Source: Bradyrhizobium sp. Arg816 (GTDB taxonomy: Bacteria; Pseudomonadota; Alphaproteobacteria; Rhizobiales; Xanthobacteraceae). Taken from it: a DNA stretch of 64,000 bases. The notes beneath the pieces are model-generated. The model was given only the letters and a program-made list of their open reading frames with translations. It made no database searches and was not told where the DNA came from. A program made the translations under genes and the position numbers. Position 1 is the first letter of the stretch, and every line of letters starts with the position of its first letter. The stretch covers positions 1-64,000 of the forward strand of contig NZ_JAPRAQ010000018.1 in assembly GCF_029989365.1 (NCBI RefSeq), in the 5' to 3' direction. This document shows, one piece after another, positions 35,646 to 45,144 of the stretch.

Positions 35646-36683
35646 GTGGCGAATTCCCCCGGCGATCTCGAAGTGATCGTGCCAAATCTGCACAGGCGCT
35701 ATTCCGGGGTCACCGCGACCAACCGGATGGTGGCGCCACGGCTGGCAAAGCTCTATCGCGCGGCGTGGTTCGGCTCAGATGCGCCGGAGGGGATTTCGCG
35801 ACTGAGCGCTGCCGATTTCCTCAAACTATGGGGCCGCAAGACGCCATTGATCTGGCACGCGCGGCGCAACAACGAGATGATCGCGGGCGTGCTCCTGCGC
35901 GCGCTCGGCTGGCCATTGAAACTCGTGTTCACGTCGGCCGCACAGCGGCATCACAGCTGGATCACGCGCTGGCTGATCCGGCGCATGGACGCGATCATCG
36001 CGACTTCAGACATCTCGGCCTCGTTCCTGAAGGTGAAGGCGACGGTGATCCCGCACGGCGTCGACACTGACGTTTATGCGCCGCCGAACGATCGCGCCGC
36101 GGCCTTTGCGGAAGCCGCGCTGCCGGGCCGCTATGCGATCGGCTGCTTCGGCCGCGTGCGCGCGCAGAAGGGCACCGATGTGTTCGTCGACGCGATGTGC
36201 CGGCTGCTGCCGCGCTATCCTGACTTCACTGCAATCATCGTCGGACAGGTCACGCCGGAGCAGACTCCCTTTGCGAACGATCTGAAGAGGCGGATCGAGG
36301 CCGCCGGCCTGCAGTCGCGCATCGTCATCACCGGTGAACTGCCGATCGGAGCGGTGCAGCGCTGGTATCAGCGGCTGACGATCTACGTCTTCACCTCGCG
36401 CAACGAAGGTTTTGGTTTGACGCTGATCGAGGCGATGGCGGCCGGCAGCGCGCTCGTCGCCGCGCGCGCCGGTGCGGCCGCGCTCGTGGTCGAGGACGGC
36501 TCGACGGGTGTGCTGATCCCGACTGGTGACGCTGATGCGTTGGCCGCCGCGCTCGAACCGCTGATGCGCGACCCGGACACCGCGCTCGCCATGGGCGCGC
36601 GGGGGCGGGCACGGGTGCTGGCGAAGTTCAGCCTCGATGCCGAAGCGGCGCGGATCGGTGACGTTTATCGTCCGCTGCTCTGA
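35646..36683 (+). CDS. Glycosyltransferase family 4, LpcC-like LPS core mannosyltransferase
   Basis: This 345-residue GT-B glycosyltransferase has HGVDTDVYAPP, the donor-binding RVRAQKGTDVFVDAM and the EX7E-type ENEGFGLTLIEAMAAG-like segment (SRNEGFGLTLIEAMAAGSAL). The N-terminal VIVPNLHRRYSGVTATNR resembles LpcC of rhizobia, which transfers mannose to Kdo in the LPS core. Start is a GTG at 35646 with GGAG upstream. It is transcribed divergently from galE. The sugar specificity is by family resemblance only. Confidence 0.85.
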   Translation: MANSPGDLEVIVPNLHRRYSGVTATNRMVAPRLAKLYRAAWFGSDAPEGISRLSAADFLKLWGRKTPLIWHARRNNEMIAGVLLRALGWPLKLVFTSAAQRHHSWITRWLIRRMDAIIATSDISASFLKVKATVIPHGVDTDVYAPPNDRAAAFAEAALPGRYAIGCFGRVRAQKGTDVFVDAMCRLLPRYPDFTAIIVGQVTPEQTPFANDLKRRIEAAGLQSRIVITGELPIGAVQRWYQRLTIYVFTSRNEGFGLTLIEAMAAGSALVAARAGAAALVVEDGSTGVLIPTGDADALAAALEPLMRDPDTALAMGARGRARVLAKFSLDAEAARIGDVYRPLL

Positions 36684-36902
36684 ACTGCCGTTTTCGCGAC
36701 CGCAAACAAAAATCTCGAAAACAACCCTATGCAAAGTAGCCGGTGCCAGCGGAATCAACGGGTTGACGGCCGGTGCGATGCGTTGCGGATTTTACGAGGC
36801 CGTTTGACACGTCGGGCAAAACAGCGGCACGATGTCATCATCGGCCGCAGTTGCGATACCCGGATCATCCATCCAGGTTCCTTCAAACCGTCGCGGTCGA
36901 CT

Positions 36903-37301
36903 TCACATTGGGCAGCGCACATACGGCATTTGCACTGGCACCGGCTCCTTGGAGCTGAGTGTGATATTATTCTCTCCGGAGAATGTCAGGTCGAATGCGA
37001 CGTCTGAAATCGAGACGCCGTCCGAGCACGACGCGATTATTCGCATATTCGGCCCGTCATCGCGCAACGATTTGACCGTGCATTTTTCAAATGTGCCGGT
37101 GACTTGCCTTCCCTGGACGATTAAACCGCCCGCGTGGAGATCAGCATCTTTCTTGAAGGCAAGCCTGTTGTTCTCTTTGGTGAATATTTGGCCACAGGCC
37201 GAGGCGTCGATTGTCCAAGCTCCGTTCAAATCCGCAGCCTGTATCGATGCCGATTGCGTCACGAGAAGTGCCAGCGTCACCAAAGGATTGAAAGTCCTCA
37301 T
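36903..37301 (-). CDS. Secreted hypothetical protein (132 aa)
   Basis: The product has a signal peptide (MRTFNPLVTLALLVTQSASI, cleavage near QAA/D). The mature domain begins LNGAWTIDASACGQIF and contains four cysteines (in SACGQ, EKCTV, ASCSD and VRCPM), likely two disulfides. The beta-rich pattern with GTFEKCTVKSL resembles small lipocalin-like secreted proteins, but no family is certain. The surrounding DNA is noticeably less GC-rich than the LPS genes on either side. Confidence 0.6.
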   Translation of the reverse strand: MRTFNPLVTLALLVTQSASIQAADLNGAWTIDASACGQIFTKENNRLAFKKDADLHAGGLIVQGRQVTGTFEKCTVKSLRDDGPNMRIIASCSDGVSISDVAFDLTFSGENNITLSSKEPVPVQMPYVRCPM

Positions 37302-37523
37302 GAAACTCTCCGACTAAATGGTCAATACTGCCAAATCATCCTCTTCGACGCCGATGGAGGCGCAGCAAGACGCGCCCCTTCGTATCGGTCTTGAGCAGTA
37401 TTTGGGTGCGGCGAACTGGCGAAGCTGTTGTTGATCTAAGTCAATAGGCTCTGCAGAGCGCTCGTCTGCTTGAGGCAAAGCGCAGCGTAGCGCGATGACG
37501 AGTGCGATCTGTCAGAGCTGGAA

Positions 37524-37549
37524 AGGCCGCCGCATTTGTCCGGCGGCCT
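37524..37549 (-). terminator. GC-rich hairpin downstream of the 37584-37883 gene
   Basis: AGGCCGCC at 37524-37531 and GGCGGCCT at 37542-37549 form an 8-base-pair stem with a 10-base loop, about 35 bases past the stop codon of the minus-strand gene. There is no strong T run. The rest of the 37302-37523 gap shows no gene. Confidence 0.5.
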
Positions 37550-37583
37550 CCGCGCTTGAGTGGCTTGCGGGGCGGCGCCCCAG

Positions 37584-37883
37584 CTAGAGATCGATGCTAA
37601 CGGCGATGTTGCGGCCCTGTAGTTGGGAAATCTTCATTCCGTCAGCCTGCACTTGCGCGAACTCCGGGTCGTTTGCCACGGCTTCCTGCACTTTGCCGTA
37701 AACTTCCCAATTGGAATAGCGCGTCGCAACCAGCAACTCTCCTGCCCACTGGCCAGTGTGGAAGCGGGAGAGCCGAAGAAATTCGGCGCCGTGTTTCTCA
37801 AAGATTTTCTTCGCCTGCCTGACGATCTTGATCATTTCCTCGGGCTTGTCGGTCTTGAAGCGAGTGAATTGAACGATCGGCAT
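37584..37883 (-). CDS. Small hypothetical protein, possible dimeric alpha-beta barrel (99 aa)
   Basis: The product opens MPIVQFTRFKTDKPEEMIKI and contains EVYGKVQEAVANDPEFAQVQ. This is the beta-alpha-beta pattern with a paired helix typical of ferredoxin-like dimeric barrels (NIPSNAP/EthD/monooxygenase ABM-like). No catalytic role is assigned. A GGAGG site 6 bases before the ATG fixes the start at 37883. It is one of two isolated small genes in a lower-GC pocket inside the LPS region. Confidence 0.65.
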   Translation of the reverse strand: MPIVQFTRFKTDKPEEMIKIVRQAKKIFEKHGAEFLRLSRFHTGQWAGELLVATRYSNWEVYGKVQEAVANDPEFAQVQADGMKISQLQGRNIAVSIDL

Positions 37884-38137
37884 GGGGCTACCTCCATAAC
37901 TGTGTAAAATGTCCAAGAGGCATGTATCGAGCGACGTTTGAGGAGCGAACCTCTTGTTCGAATCTCGATGAAGATTCGTCTTTGTCGACGTGATCTTGGT
38001 TCAGCCTTCACAAGCGGCAGCGACGCAGCCTTATCCCGCGAATGAACTGACAACGTCACTGACTAAAGCTGGCGGACGGAAAGACCTGCTGTTGGATTCG
38101 CTGCCAGTTGCCCGACCAACGCATGGCGTCAATGAGT

Positions 38138-39187
38138 TCACACTCCGAGCACCCGCTGCGCGATCGCCACGACCTCGGAAGCCGCGATATCCCGCATGCA
38201 GCGGTGGTCGTTCATCTTGCAGATCGTGCTCTGGCAGGGCTGGCATGAGAGCACGCTCTTGTCCTGGACCACGGTCGCGGCGAGGCCGTTGAGGGGGGCC
38301 CAGAGATAGGGGCTGGTCGGGCCGAAGATGCCCATGGTGGGTGTGCCGAGCGCGGCTGCGATATGCATCAGGCCGGAATCATTGGAGATGGCGACGCCGG
38401 CCGCGGCCATCGCCAGCACGCCGTTGCGCAGATCGGTGCCGGTGAGGTCCCGCACGCCCGGACCGCCGGCGGCGACGATCTCCTGGGCGAGGCCCTTTTC
38501 GGCGGGGCCGCCAACCACCCAGACCTCCAGCCCGCGCTCGGCCAGCAAGCGGGCAGCCTCCGGATAATAGGTCCAGCGCTTTGAGGCGCCGACTGAGCCG
38601 GGAGCCAGCGCGACCGCCGCCCCGGCGCTGAGGCCATTGGCCTGCCGCCAGCGGACGATGTCCTCGGCCGGGACCCGCAATTGCGGCACCGGCCATTCCG
38701 CGGGCAGGGGGGCGCCATCGGGTTGGGCCAGGGCGGCGTTCTTGTCGATGAAGCGGGGCAGCTTCTTCTCGCCCCAGCGCCAGCGGTTGAGCAGGCCGAA
38801 CCGGAACTCGCCGACGAAGCCGACCCTTTCCGGAATCCCGGCCAGCGCGGGCGCGATGGCCGCCTTCCAGGTCCGGGGCAGCACCAGAGCTGTCCCGTAA
38901 TTCCGCTCGCGCAGGAGCTTCGCCAGGCCAAGCTGGCGGCCTACGGCGAGCCGGCTGCGCGGCAGGTCCCACACGATGCCATCGCGCACACCAGGCATGT
39001 AATCGACCAGGGGGGCGCAGAGGGAGGTGGTCAGGAGATCGACTGGCCGGTTGGGCCAGCGCTCGTTCAGGACCCGGACAACGGTGTGATTCCGGACGAA
39101 ATCGCCGATCCACATATAGGGGACGATCAGGATCGGGCGTGTGTCGCTCCGATCTGCATCTCGACCAAATTGCGAATCTTGATTCAT
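38138..39187 (-). CDS. waaF: ADP-heptose:LPS heptosyltransferase II (glycosyltransferase family 9)
   Basis: This 349-residue GT9 enzyme has PILIVPYMWIGDFVRNHTVV at the N-terminus, the ADP-heptose-binding LAPGSVGASKRW and the NDSGLMHIAAALGTPTMGIFG motif. It also has the C-terminal Cys-rich CQPCQSTICKMNDHRCM typical of WaaF. It adds heptose to the LPS inner core at the inner membrane. The hldD and hldE genes that make its ADP-heptose donor start 174 bases away on the opposite strand, so the pathway is clustered and possibly served by a divergent promoter. Confidence 0.9.
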   Translation of the reverse strand: MNQDSQFGRDADRSDTRPILIVPYMWIGDFVRNHTVVRVLNERWPNRPVDLLTTSLCAPLVDYMPGVRDGIVWDLPRSRLAVGRQLGLAKLLRERNYGTALVLPRTWKAAIAPALAGIPERVGFVGEFRFGLLNRWRWGEKKLPRFIDKNAALAQPDGAPLPAEWPVPQLRVPAEDIVRWRQANGLSAGAAVALAPGSVGASKRWTYYPEAARLLAERGLEVWVVGGPAEKGLAQEIVAAGGPGVRDLTGTDLRNGVLAMAAAGVAISNDSGLMHIAAALGTPTMGIFGPTSPYLWAPLNGLAATVVQDKSVLSCQPCQSTICKMNDHRCMRDIAASEVVAIAQRVLGV

Positions 39188-39361
39188 TCGTTAATAGGAC
39201 CGGGAACGTGCTGATGTTGCGGTTCGGTTACCCGCTCCGGACCTGCAGGTAAAGCCGGGACAGCGCCGATCCCAAAACCGCTTACACTTTGGCGGATCAT
39301 GCGCTAGGGCAGGACCGGGCCGTGAAAATCGGGCAGGGCAAAACCTGGCAGGGTAGGTGGA

Positions 39362-40342
39362 ATGTTGCTGGTGACCGGTGGGGCCGGTTTTATCGGATCG
39401 AATGTCGTCGCTGCGCTGAACGAGGTCGGTCGCAGCGATGTCGTCGTCTGCGATCTCCTCGGGACCGAGGGCAAGTGGCGAAACCTCGCCAAGCGCCAGC
39501 TTGTGGATATCGTCCCGCCGGCCGAGCTGCTCGACTGGCTGAAGGGCCGCAAGCTCGACGCCGTGATCCATCTCGGGGCGATTTCCGAGACCACCGCGAC
39601 CGACGGCGACCTCGTGATCGAGACCAATTTTCGCCTGTCGATGCGCCTGCTGGACTGGTGCACGGCGGATGCGGTGCCGTTGATCTACGCCTCGTCGGCC
39701 GCGACCTATGGCGATGGTGCCGACGGCTTTGACGACGACGCCTCACCGCCCGCATTGAAGAAACTGCGGCCGATGAATCTCTACGGCTGGAGCAAGCACC
39801 TGTTCGATCTCGCCGTCGCCGAGCGCGTCGCGCGCGGCGAGAAGCTGCCGCCGCAATGGGCCGGACTGAAATTCTTCAACGTGTTCGGCCCCAACGAATA
39901 CCACAAGGGCTCGATGATGAGCGTGCTGGCGCGCCGCTTCGATGATGTGAGGGCGGGCCGTGTCGTGCAGCTGTTCAAGTCGCACCGCGAGGGCATCGCC
40001 GACGGCGATCAGCGCCGCGATTTCATCTATGTCGACGACGTTGTCCGCGTCGTCATGTGGCTGCTGGCGACGCCGTCGGTGTCCGGTCTCTTCAACGTCG
40101 GCACCGGCAAGGCGCGCAGCTTCAGGGACCTGATGCTCGCTGCCTATGCGGCGCTCGGCACCAGGCCCAACATCGAATATGTCGACATGCCCGAGCAGAT
40201 CCGCGGCAGCTATCAATACTTCACCCAGAGCGAGGTCGATCGCCTGCACCGCGCCGGCTATAACGGCGGCTTCACGACGCTCGAGGATGCGGTGAAAGCC
40301 TATGTCGGCGATTATCTCGACCGGCCAGACCGCTTCCGCTGA
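39362..40342 (+). CDS. hldD: ADP-L-glycero-D-manno-heptose 6-epimerase
   Basis: HldD epimerises ADP-D-glycero-D-manno-heptose at C6, giving the donor used by heptosyltransferases. The 326-residue SDR has [25 protein letters not shown] and the catalytic Tyr-Lys in [10 protein letters not shown]. It also has the HldD-specific [15 protein letters not shown] near residue 175. Length and motifs are complete. It is followed after 13 bases by hldE, the preceding enzymes of the pathway. Confidence 0.94.
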   Translation: MLLVTGGAGFIGSNVVAALNEVGRSDVVVCDLLGTEGKWRNLAKRQLVDIVPPAELLDWLKGRKLDAVIHLGAISETTATDGDLVIETNFRLSMRLLDWCTADAVPLIYASSAATYGDGADGFDDDASPPALKKLRPMNLYGWSKHLFDLAVAERVARGEKLPPQWAGLKFFNVFGPNEYHKGSMMSVLARRFDDVRAGRVVQLFKSHREGIADGDQRRDFIYVDDVVRVVMWLLATPSVSGLFNVGTGKARSFRDLMLAAYAALGTRPNIEYVDMPEQIRGSYQYFTQSEVDRLHRAGYNGGFTTLEDAVKAYVGDYLDRPDRFR

Positions 40343-40355
40343 GGCTTCAAGGACC

Positions 40356-41840
40356 ATGCCGACCCCCATTCTCGATTTCGACGCTCTCGCGCAAGCCATC
40401 TCAGGCCGTACGGTGCTGTGCATCGGCGACATCATGCTGGACGAGTTCGTCTATGGCGAGGTGTCGCGGATCTCGCCGGAAGCGCCGGCGCCCGTGATCG
40501 CCGCCCAGCGCAGCGATATCCATATCGGCGGCGCCGGAAACGTCGCGCGCAATATCGCGTCCCTCGGGGCGCGCTGCATCTTCGTCGGCCTCGTCGGCGA
40601 GGACGATGCGGGCAAGCGGCTCGAAGCGGCACTTGCGGAGCATGTCGGCATCGAAAGCGCGCTGGTGTGCGATCCGTCGCGGCCGACCACGCGAAAAGTC
40701 CGCTTCGTCTCCGAGCATTTTTCCACGCATATGCTGCGCGCGGATTGGGAGCAGGCGGTGCCTGCCTCCGACGACATCGAGACCAGGCTGATCGACGCAA
40801 TCCTGCCACAGATCGCGCACGCCGACATCGTGCTGCTCTCCGACTACGCCAAGGGCGTGCTGACCGCGCGCGTGATCCGCCACACCATCGACGCCGCGCG
40901 AACGCTCGGCAAGCCCGTGATCGTCGATCCCAAGAGCCTGAACTGGGCGATCTATCGCGGCGCCACGCTGCTCACGCCCAATCGCAAGGAATTTTCGGAG
41001 GCGACCCGCAGCCGCGCCGACACGCCGCAGAGCATCGTCGATGCCAGCGAGGACGTGATGCGGCTCGCCGATTGCGAGGCGATCCTGGTCACGCAAGGCG
41101 AGCAGGGCATGACGCTGGTGCCGCGCAATGGCGAGGCCGTTCACGTTCCGGCTGTCCCTGTGAAGGTGCGCGACGTCTCCGGCGCCGGTGACACCGTCGC
41201 CGCTGCGCTTGCGGTGTCGCTCGCGGCGGGCGCGGACTGGGACACGGCGTTGCGGATGGCGAATGCGGCCGCTGCCGTCGCTGTCGGCAAGCAAGGCACG
41301 GCCAGCGTGAGCGCGGCCGAGCTGCGGCGGAAGATCCTGCCGCATGCTTATCTCGCGGCTGAGGAGAAGATCGTGCTCGAGCCTGATACGCTCGACGCGC
41401 AGCTCGCGGAATGGCGCCGGCAGGACCTGCGCGTCGGCTTCACGAATGGCTGCTTCGACATCCTGCATCCCGGCCACGTCAAGGTGTTGACCGCGGCGCG
41501 CAGAGCCTGCGATCGCCTGATCGTCGGCCTCAACAGCGATGCCTCGGTGCGGCGGCTGAAGGGCGCCGATCGCCCGGTTCAGGACGAGCGGGCGCGTGCG
41601 GAAGTGCTCGCGGCGCTCGAAGCCGTCGATCTCGTCGTCATCTTCGAGGAGGATACGCCGATCGATTTGATCACCCGGATCAAGCCGAGCGCGCTCGTGA
41701 AGGGCGGCGACTACACCCGCGAGCAGGTGGTTGGCCATGAGGTCGTCGAAGCCGCCGGCGGAATCGTCCTGCTGGTCGACATCCTCCAGGGCTTCAGCAC
41801 GACCGCGCTGGTCCATCGCGCGCGGGGAGGGGGCAAGTGA
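40356..41840 (+). CDS. hldE: Bifunctional heptose-7-phosphate kinase / heptose-1-phosphate adenylyltransferase
   Basis: The 494-residue product fuses a PfkB/ribokinase-type kinase (residues 1-320) to a cytidylyltransferase-fold domain (350-494). The kinase has [28 protein letters not shown] and the catalytic [13 protein letters not shown]. The adenylyltransferase has [16 protein letters not shown] and [13 protein letters not shown]. Both HldE activities appear intact. It makes ADP-heptose for hldD and waaF. The ATG at 40356 lies 13 bases after hldD, and the stop overlaps the GTG start of the next gene. Confidence 0.95.
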   Translation: MPTPILDFDALAQAISGRTVLCIGDIMLDEFVYGEVSRISPEAPAPVIAAQRSDIHIGGAGNVARNIASLGARCIFVGLVGEDDAGKRLEAALAEHVGIESALVCDPSRPTTRKVRFVSEHFSTHMLRADWEQAVPASDDIETRLIDAILPQIAHADIVLLSDYAKGVLTARVIRHTIDAARTLGKPVIVDPKSLNWAIYRGATLLTPNRKEFSEATRSRADTPQSIVDASEDVMRLADCEAILVTQGEQGMTLVPRNGEAVHVPAVPVKVRDVSGAGDTVAAALAVSLAAGADWDTALRMANAAAAVAVGKQGTASVSAAELRRKILPHAYLAAEEKIVLEPDTLDAQLAEWRRQDLRVGFTNGCFDILHPGHVKVLTAARRACDRLIVGLNSDASVRRLKGADRPVQDERARAEVLAALEAVDLVVIFEEDTPIDLITRIKPSALVKGGDYTREQVVGHEVVEAAGGIVLLVDILQGFSTTALVHRARGGGK

Positions 41841-43129
41841 CGGACCAAGCGACGACGCTCGCCCGGGAGACGACCGCCCAGATGTGGCGGCGCTTTCGCA
41901 GCCCGGCGGCGTGGTGCGAGACGGCCGACCTGTTCGCGATCCTGACCGTGGCCTCGCTGCCCTGGTCGACCTCGCTCGCGGCGATCTTCAACGCTCTGTT
42001 CCTGGTCTGCATGGTGCCGTTTCTCGACGTCCGCGCATTCCTGCAATCGCTGAAGCGCCCGATCGCGGCCGCGCCGATCGCGCTGGTCCTGCTCGCGCTG
42101 GTGGGCACGGTGTGGTCGGATGCGGCCTGGGGCGCGCGCTTCTATGCGGTCAACCCGACCGTCAAGCTGCTCGTGCTGCCCGTGCTGCTCTATCATTTCG
42201 AGCGCTCGTCGCGCGGGCACTGGATCTTCATCGCGTTCCTGGTGTCCTGCGCGCTGCTCTCGGTGATGTCGTGGCTGGTGGCCTTCTATCCCAACCTGAC
42301 GCTCAAGCCCGATCACCTCGAGCGCGGCATCTTCGTCAAGAACTACATCGACCAGAGCCAGGAATTCGCGCTGTGCGCGGTCGCGCTCGCCTATCCCATC
42401 GTGATGCTGCTGCGCCAGAAGCGCTATTGGTTCGCGGGACTATTGATCGCGCTGGCTCTGAGCTTCTTCGTCAACATGGCCTTCGTGGTGGTGTCGCGCA
42501 CCGCGCTGGTCACCGTTCCGATCATGTTCGGCGTGTTCGCACTGCTGCACCTGCGCTGGCGCAGCATCGCGATCATCTCGGCCGCTCTGCTCGCCGGCGC
42601 CGCTCTCGCCTGGCAGGCCTCGCCGCAATTGCGCAAGACCGCCGACACCTTCGCCAGCGACTACACGCGCTATGTCGAAAAGGGCGAGCCGACCTCGCTG
42701 GGCTTGCGGCTCGAATTCTGGCGGAAATCGCTCGGCTTCTTCGCGGAGGCGCCGATCAAGGGGCACGGCACCGGTTCGACGCGTGGATTGTTCGAGCAGG
42801 TCAAGACCGGCAGCGGCTACCAGGCCTCCGCCGAGGTGATCGGCAATCCGCATAACCAGACGCTAAATGTCGCCGTGCAATGGGGCGTCATCGGCATCGC
42901 CGTTCTCTACGCGATCTGGGTCCTGCATCTCCTGTTGTTCCGCGGCGACGGGCTGGTCCATTGGATTGGCCTGCTGGTGGTGGTGCAGAACGTCTTCACC
43001 TCGCTGTTCAACTCCCATCTGTTCGACTTCCACGAGGGCTGGATGTATGTCATCGGCGTCGGCGTTGCCGGCGGCATGGTGATCCGGGCCCGACACGCCG
43101 AGGCGAAGGTGGGGGAAGCTGGTTCCTGA
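41837..43129 (+). CDS. O-antigen ligase family membrane protein
   Basis: This 430-residue protein of the Wzy/WaaL superfamily has about eleven membrane helices and a large periplasmic loop ending in [15 protein letters not shown], where the His is the family's functional residue. WaaL transfers O-antigen from undecaprenyl pyrophosphate to lipid A-core. Wzy polymerases look similar, so the exact role is not certain; the adjacency to core-heptose genes favours ligase. Translation starts at GTG 41837, overlapping the hldE stop (GTGA). Confidence 0.85.
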   Translation: MTDQATTLARETTAQMWRRFRSPAAWCETADLFAILTVASLPWSTSLAAIFNALFLVCMVPFLDVRAFLQSLKRPIAAAPIALVLLALVGTVWSDAAWGARFYAVNPTVKLLVLPVLLYHFERSSRGHWIFIAFLVSCALLSVMSWLVAFYPNLTLKPDHLERGIFVKNYIDQSQEFALCAVALAYPIVMLLRQKRYWFAGLLIALALSFFVNMAFVVVSRTALVTVPIMFGVFALLHLRWRSIAIISAALLAGAALAWQASPQLRKTADTFASDYTRYVEKGEPTSLGLRLEFWRKSLGFFAEAPIKGHGTGSTRGLFEQVKTGSGYQASAEVIGNPHNQTLNVAVQWGVIGIAVLYAIWVLHLLLFRGDGLVHWIGLLVVVQNVFTSLFNSHLFDFHEGWMYVIGVGVAGGMVIRARHAEAKVGEAGS

Positions 43130-43174
43130 ACGGCCGCGCGGCTGGCAAGCCTTGTACTGGCAAGTCTTGTCGAG

Positions 43175-45142
43175 ATGGGCTATCAGCGCAGTCAGGTTGC
43201 ACCTAACTGGGATTTCATCGGTCGGCGGATGACGCGTCTTTCGCATCTCACCTTGCGCAATTTCCTGATCGCGCTCCACGACCTGCTGGCGACCACGGCG
43301 GCGCTGTTCGCAGCGTTCTACCTGCGTTTCGAGGGGGGCCACGGCTTCTTCGACCGCCTGCCGCTGCTATTCCAGATCCTGCCCTACTTCCTCGCCTTCA
43401 GCATGGTCGTGTTCTTCGTCTTCAACCTGACCACGACGAAATGGCGCTTCATCTCGCTGCCTGACGCTCTGAACATCATCCGCGTCGCGACCGTGCTGAC
43501 GGTTGCCCTCCTGGCGCTCGACTACATCTTCGTCGCCCCCAACGTCCGCGGCGCCTTCTTCATCGGCAAGGTGACGATCGTCCTCTACTGGTTCCTTGAG
43601 ATAACGTTCCTCACCGCGTTGCGCATAGCCTACCGGCACTTCCGCTATACGCGCGTGCGGCGTCGTGCCAAGGGCCAGAATGCCGCGCCGACACTGCTGA
43701 TCGGCCGCGCCGCGGATGCCGAGGTGCTGCTGCGCGGCATTGAGAGCGGCGCGATCAAGCGCATCTGGCCGGTCGGTGTCTTGTCGCCGTCGAGTGCAGA
43801 TAGCGGCCAGTTGATCCGCAATGTGCCGGTGCTGGGCGGTATTGACGACATTGAGGACGTCATTAGTGATTTCGCCAAACGCGACAAGCCGATCGCACGC
43901 CTGGTGATGACGCCGTCCGCGTTCGAGCCGGACGCTCATCCGGAATCGATCCTGATGCGCGCGCGCAAGTTAGGGGTGATCGTCAATCGCATGCCCTCGC
44001 TGGAGAGCGGCGACGAGCCGCGCCTCACGGCCGTCGCGGTCGAGGACCTCCTGCTGCGGCCGAGCGAGACAATTGACTATGCGCGCCTCGAATCCTTGAT
44101 CAGGGGCAAGGCGGTGATCGTCACCGGCGGCGGCGGCTCAATCGGCTCCGAGATCTGCGAGCGCGTCGTCGCCTTCGGCGCCTCGCGCCTCCTGATCGTG
44201 GAAAATTCCGAGCCGGCGCTCTACGCGGTCACGGAAGCGCTCGCTGCGCACGGCACGGCGGCCGCGATCGAGGGGCGGATCGCCGACATTCGCGACCGCG
44301 AGCGCATCATCCGCCTGATGGCGGAGTTCAAGCCGGACATCGTGTTCCATGCCGCCGCGCTCAAGCACGTGCCGATCCTGGAGCGCGACTGGAGCGAGGG
44401 CGTCAAGACCAACATCTTCGGCTCGATCAACGTTGCCGATGCGGCGCGCGGCGCCGGCGCCGAAGCCATGGTGATGATCTCGACCGACAAGGCGATCGAG
44501 CCGGTGTCGATGCTCGGCCTCACCAAGCGCTTCGCCGAGATGTACTGCCAGGCGCTCGACCACGATCTCGCCGCAGGTACCGGTAGTGTCAGGTCGCCGA
44601 TGCGATTGATCTCGGTCCGGTTCGGCAACGTGCTGGCATCGAACGGCTCGGTGGTGCCGAAGTTCAAGGCCCAGATCGAGGCCGGCGGCCCCGTGACGGT
44701 GACGCATCCCGACATGGTCCGCTACTTCATGACCATCCGCGAAGCCTGCGATCTCGTCATCACGGCGGCAACGCATGCGCTCGGAACGCAGCGTCCCGAC
44801 GTCTCGGTCTACGTGCTCAACATGGGCCAACCGGTGAAGATCGTCGATCTCGCCGAGCGCATGATCCGCCTCTCGGGCCTCCAGCCCGGCTACGACATCG
44901 AGATCGTGTTCACGGGCATGCGGCCGGGCGAGCGCCTGCACGAGATCCTGTTCGCCTCCGAGGAGCCGACCCGCGAGATCGGTGTCGCCGGCATTATGGC
45001 CGCGCAGCCGAACGAGCCGCCGATGCAGACGCTGCGCAAATGGATCGCGGCGCTGGAGCAGGCGATCGCGCGGGACGATCGGGCCACGATCAAGACCATC
45101 CTGAAGGATGCGGTTCCGGAATTCGGGTCGACCGCGGCTTGA
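43175..45142 (+). CDS. Membrane-anchored NDP-sugar 4,6-dehydratase/epimerase (CapD/PglF/WbpM type)
   Basis: This 655-residue protein has about four N-terminal membrane helices (residues 28-150), a CoA-binding-like Rossmann domain (170-250), then a catalytic SDR domain. The second domain has TGGGGSIGSE (317-326), HAAALKHVPILE and STDKAIEPVSMLGLTKR. The residue four before Lys451 is Leu447, where PglF-type inverting 4,6-dehydratases have Met instead of Tyr. It would turn UDP-HexNAc into a 4-keto-6-deoxy sugar, the first step to bacillosamine- or QuiNAc-like sugars. A start at residue 19 (43229) is possible. Confidence 0.88.
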   Translation: MGYQRSQVAPNWDFIGRRMTRLSHLTLRNFLIALHDLLATTAALFAAFYLRFEGGHGFFDRLPLLFQILPYFLAFSMVVFFVFNLTTTKWRFISLPDALNIIRVATVLTVALLALDYIFVAPNVRGAFFIGKVTIVLYWFLEITFLTALRIAYRHFRYTRVRRRAKGQNAAPTLLIGRAADAEVLLRGIESGAIKRIWPVGVLSPSSADSGQLIRNVPVLGGIDDIEDVISDFAKRDKPIARLVMTPSAFEPDAHPESILMRARKLGVIVNRMPSLESGDEPRLTAVAVEDLLLRPSETIDYARLESLIRGKAVIVTGGGGSIGSEICERVVAFGASRLLIVENSEPALYAVTEALAAHGTAAAIEGRIADIRDRERIIRLMAEFKPDIVFHAAALKHVPILERDWSEGVKTNIFGSINVADAARGAGAEAMVMISTDKAIEPVSMLGLTKRFAEMYCQALDHDLAAGTGSVRSPMRLISVRFGNVLASNGSVVPKFKAQIEAGGPVTVTHPDMVRYFMTIREACDLVITAATHALGTQRPDVSVYVLNMGQPVKIVDLAERMIRLSGLQPGYDIEIVFTGMRPGERLHEILFASEEPTREIGVAGIMAAQPNEPPMQTLRKWIAALEQAIARDDRATIKTILKDAVPEFGSTAA

Positions 45143-45144
45143 CC

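Noticed and set aside
37945-37975. A tRNA T-loop-like GTTCGAATC
   Set aside because: The flanking bases do not form the T stem, and no acceptor, D or anticodon arms are present.
40401-41816. A 471-codon minus-strand frame opposite hldE
   Set aside because: Antisense shadow with no recognisable domain; hldE is complete and unambiguous.
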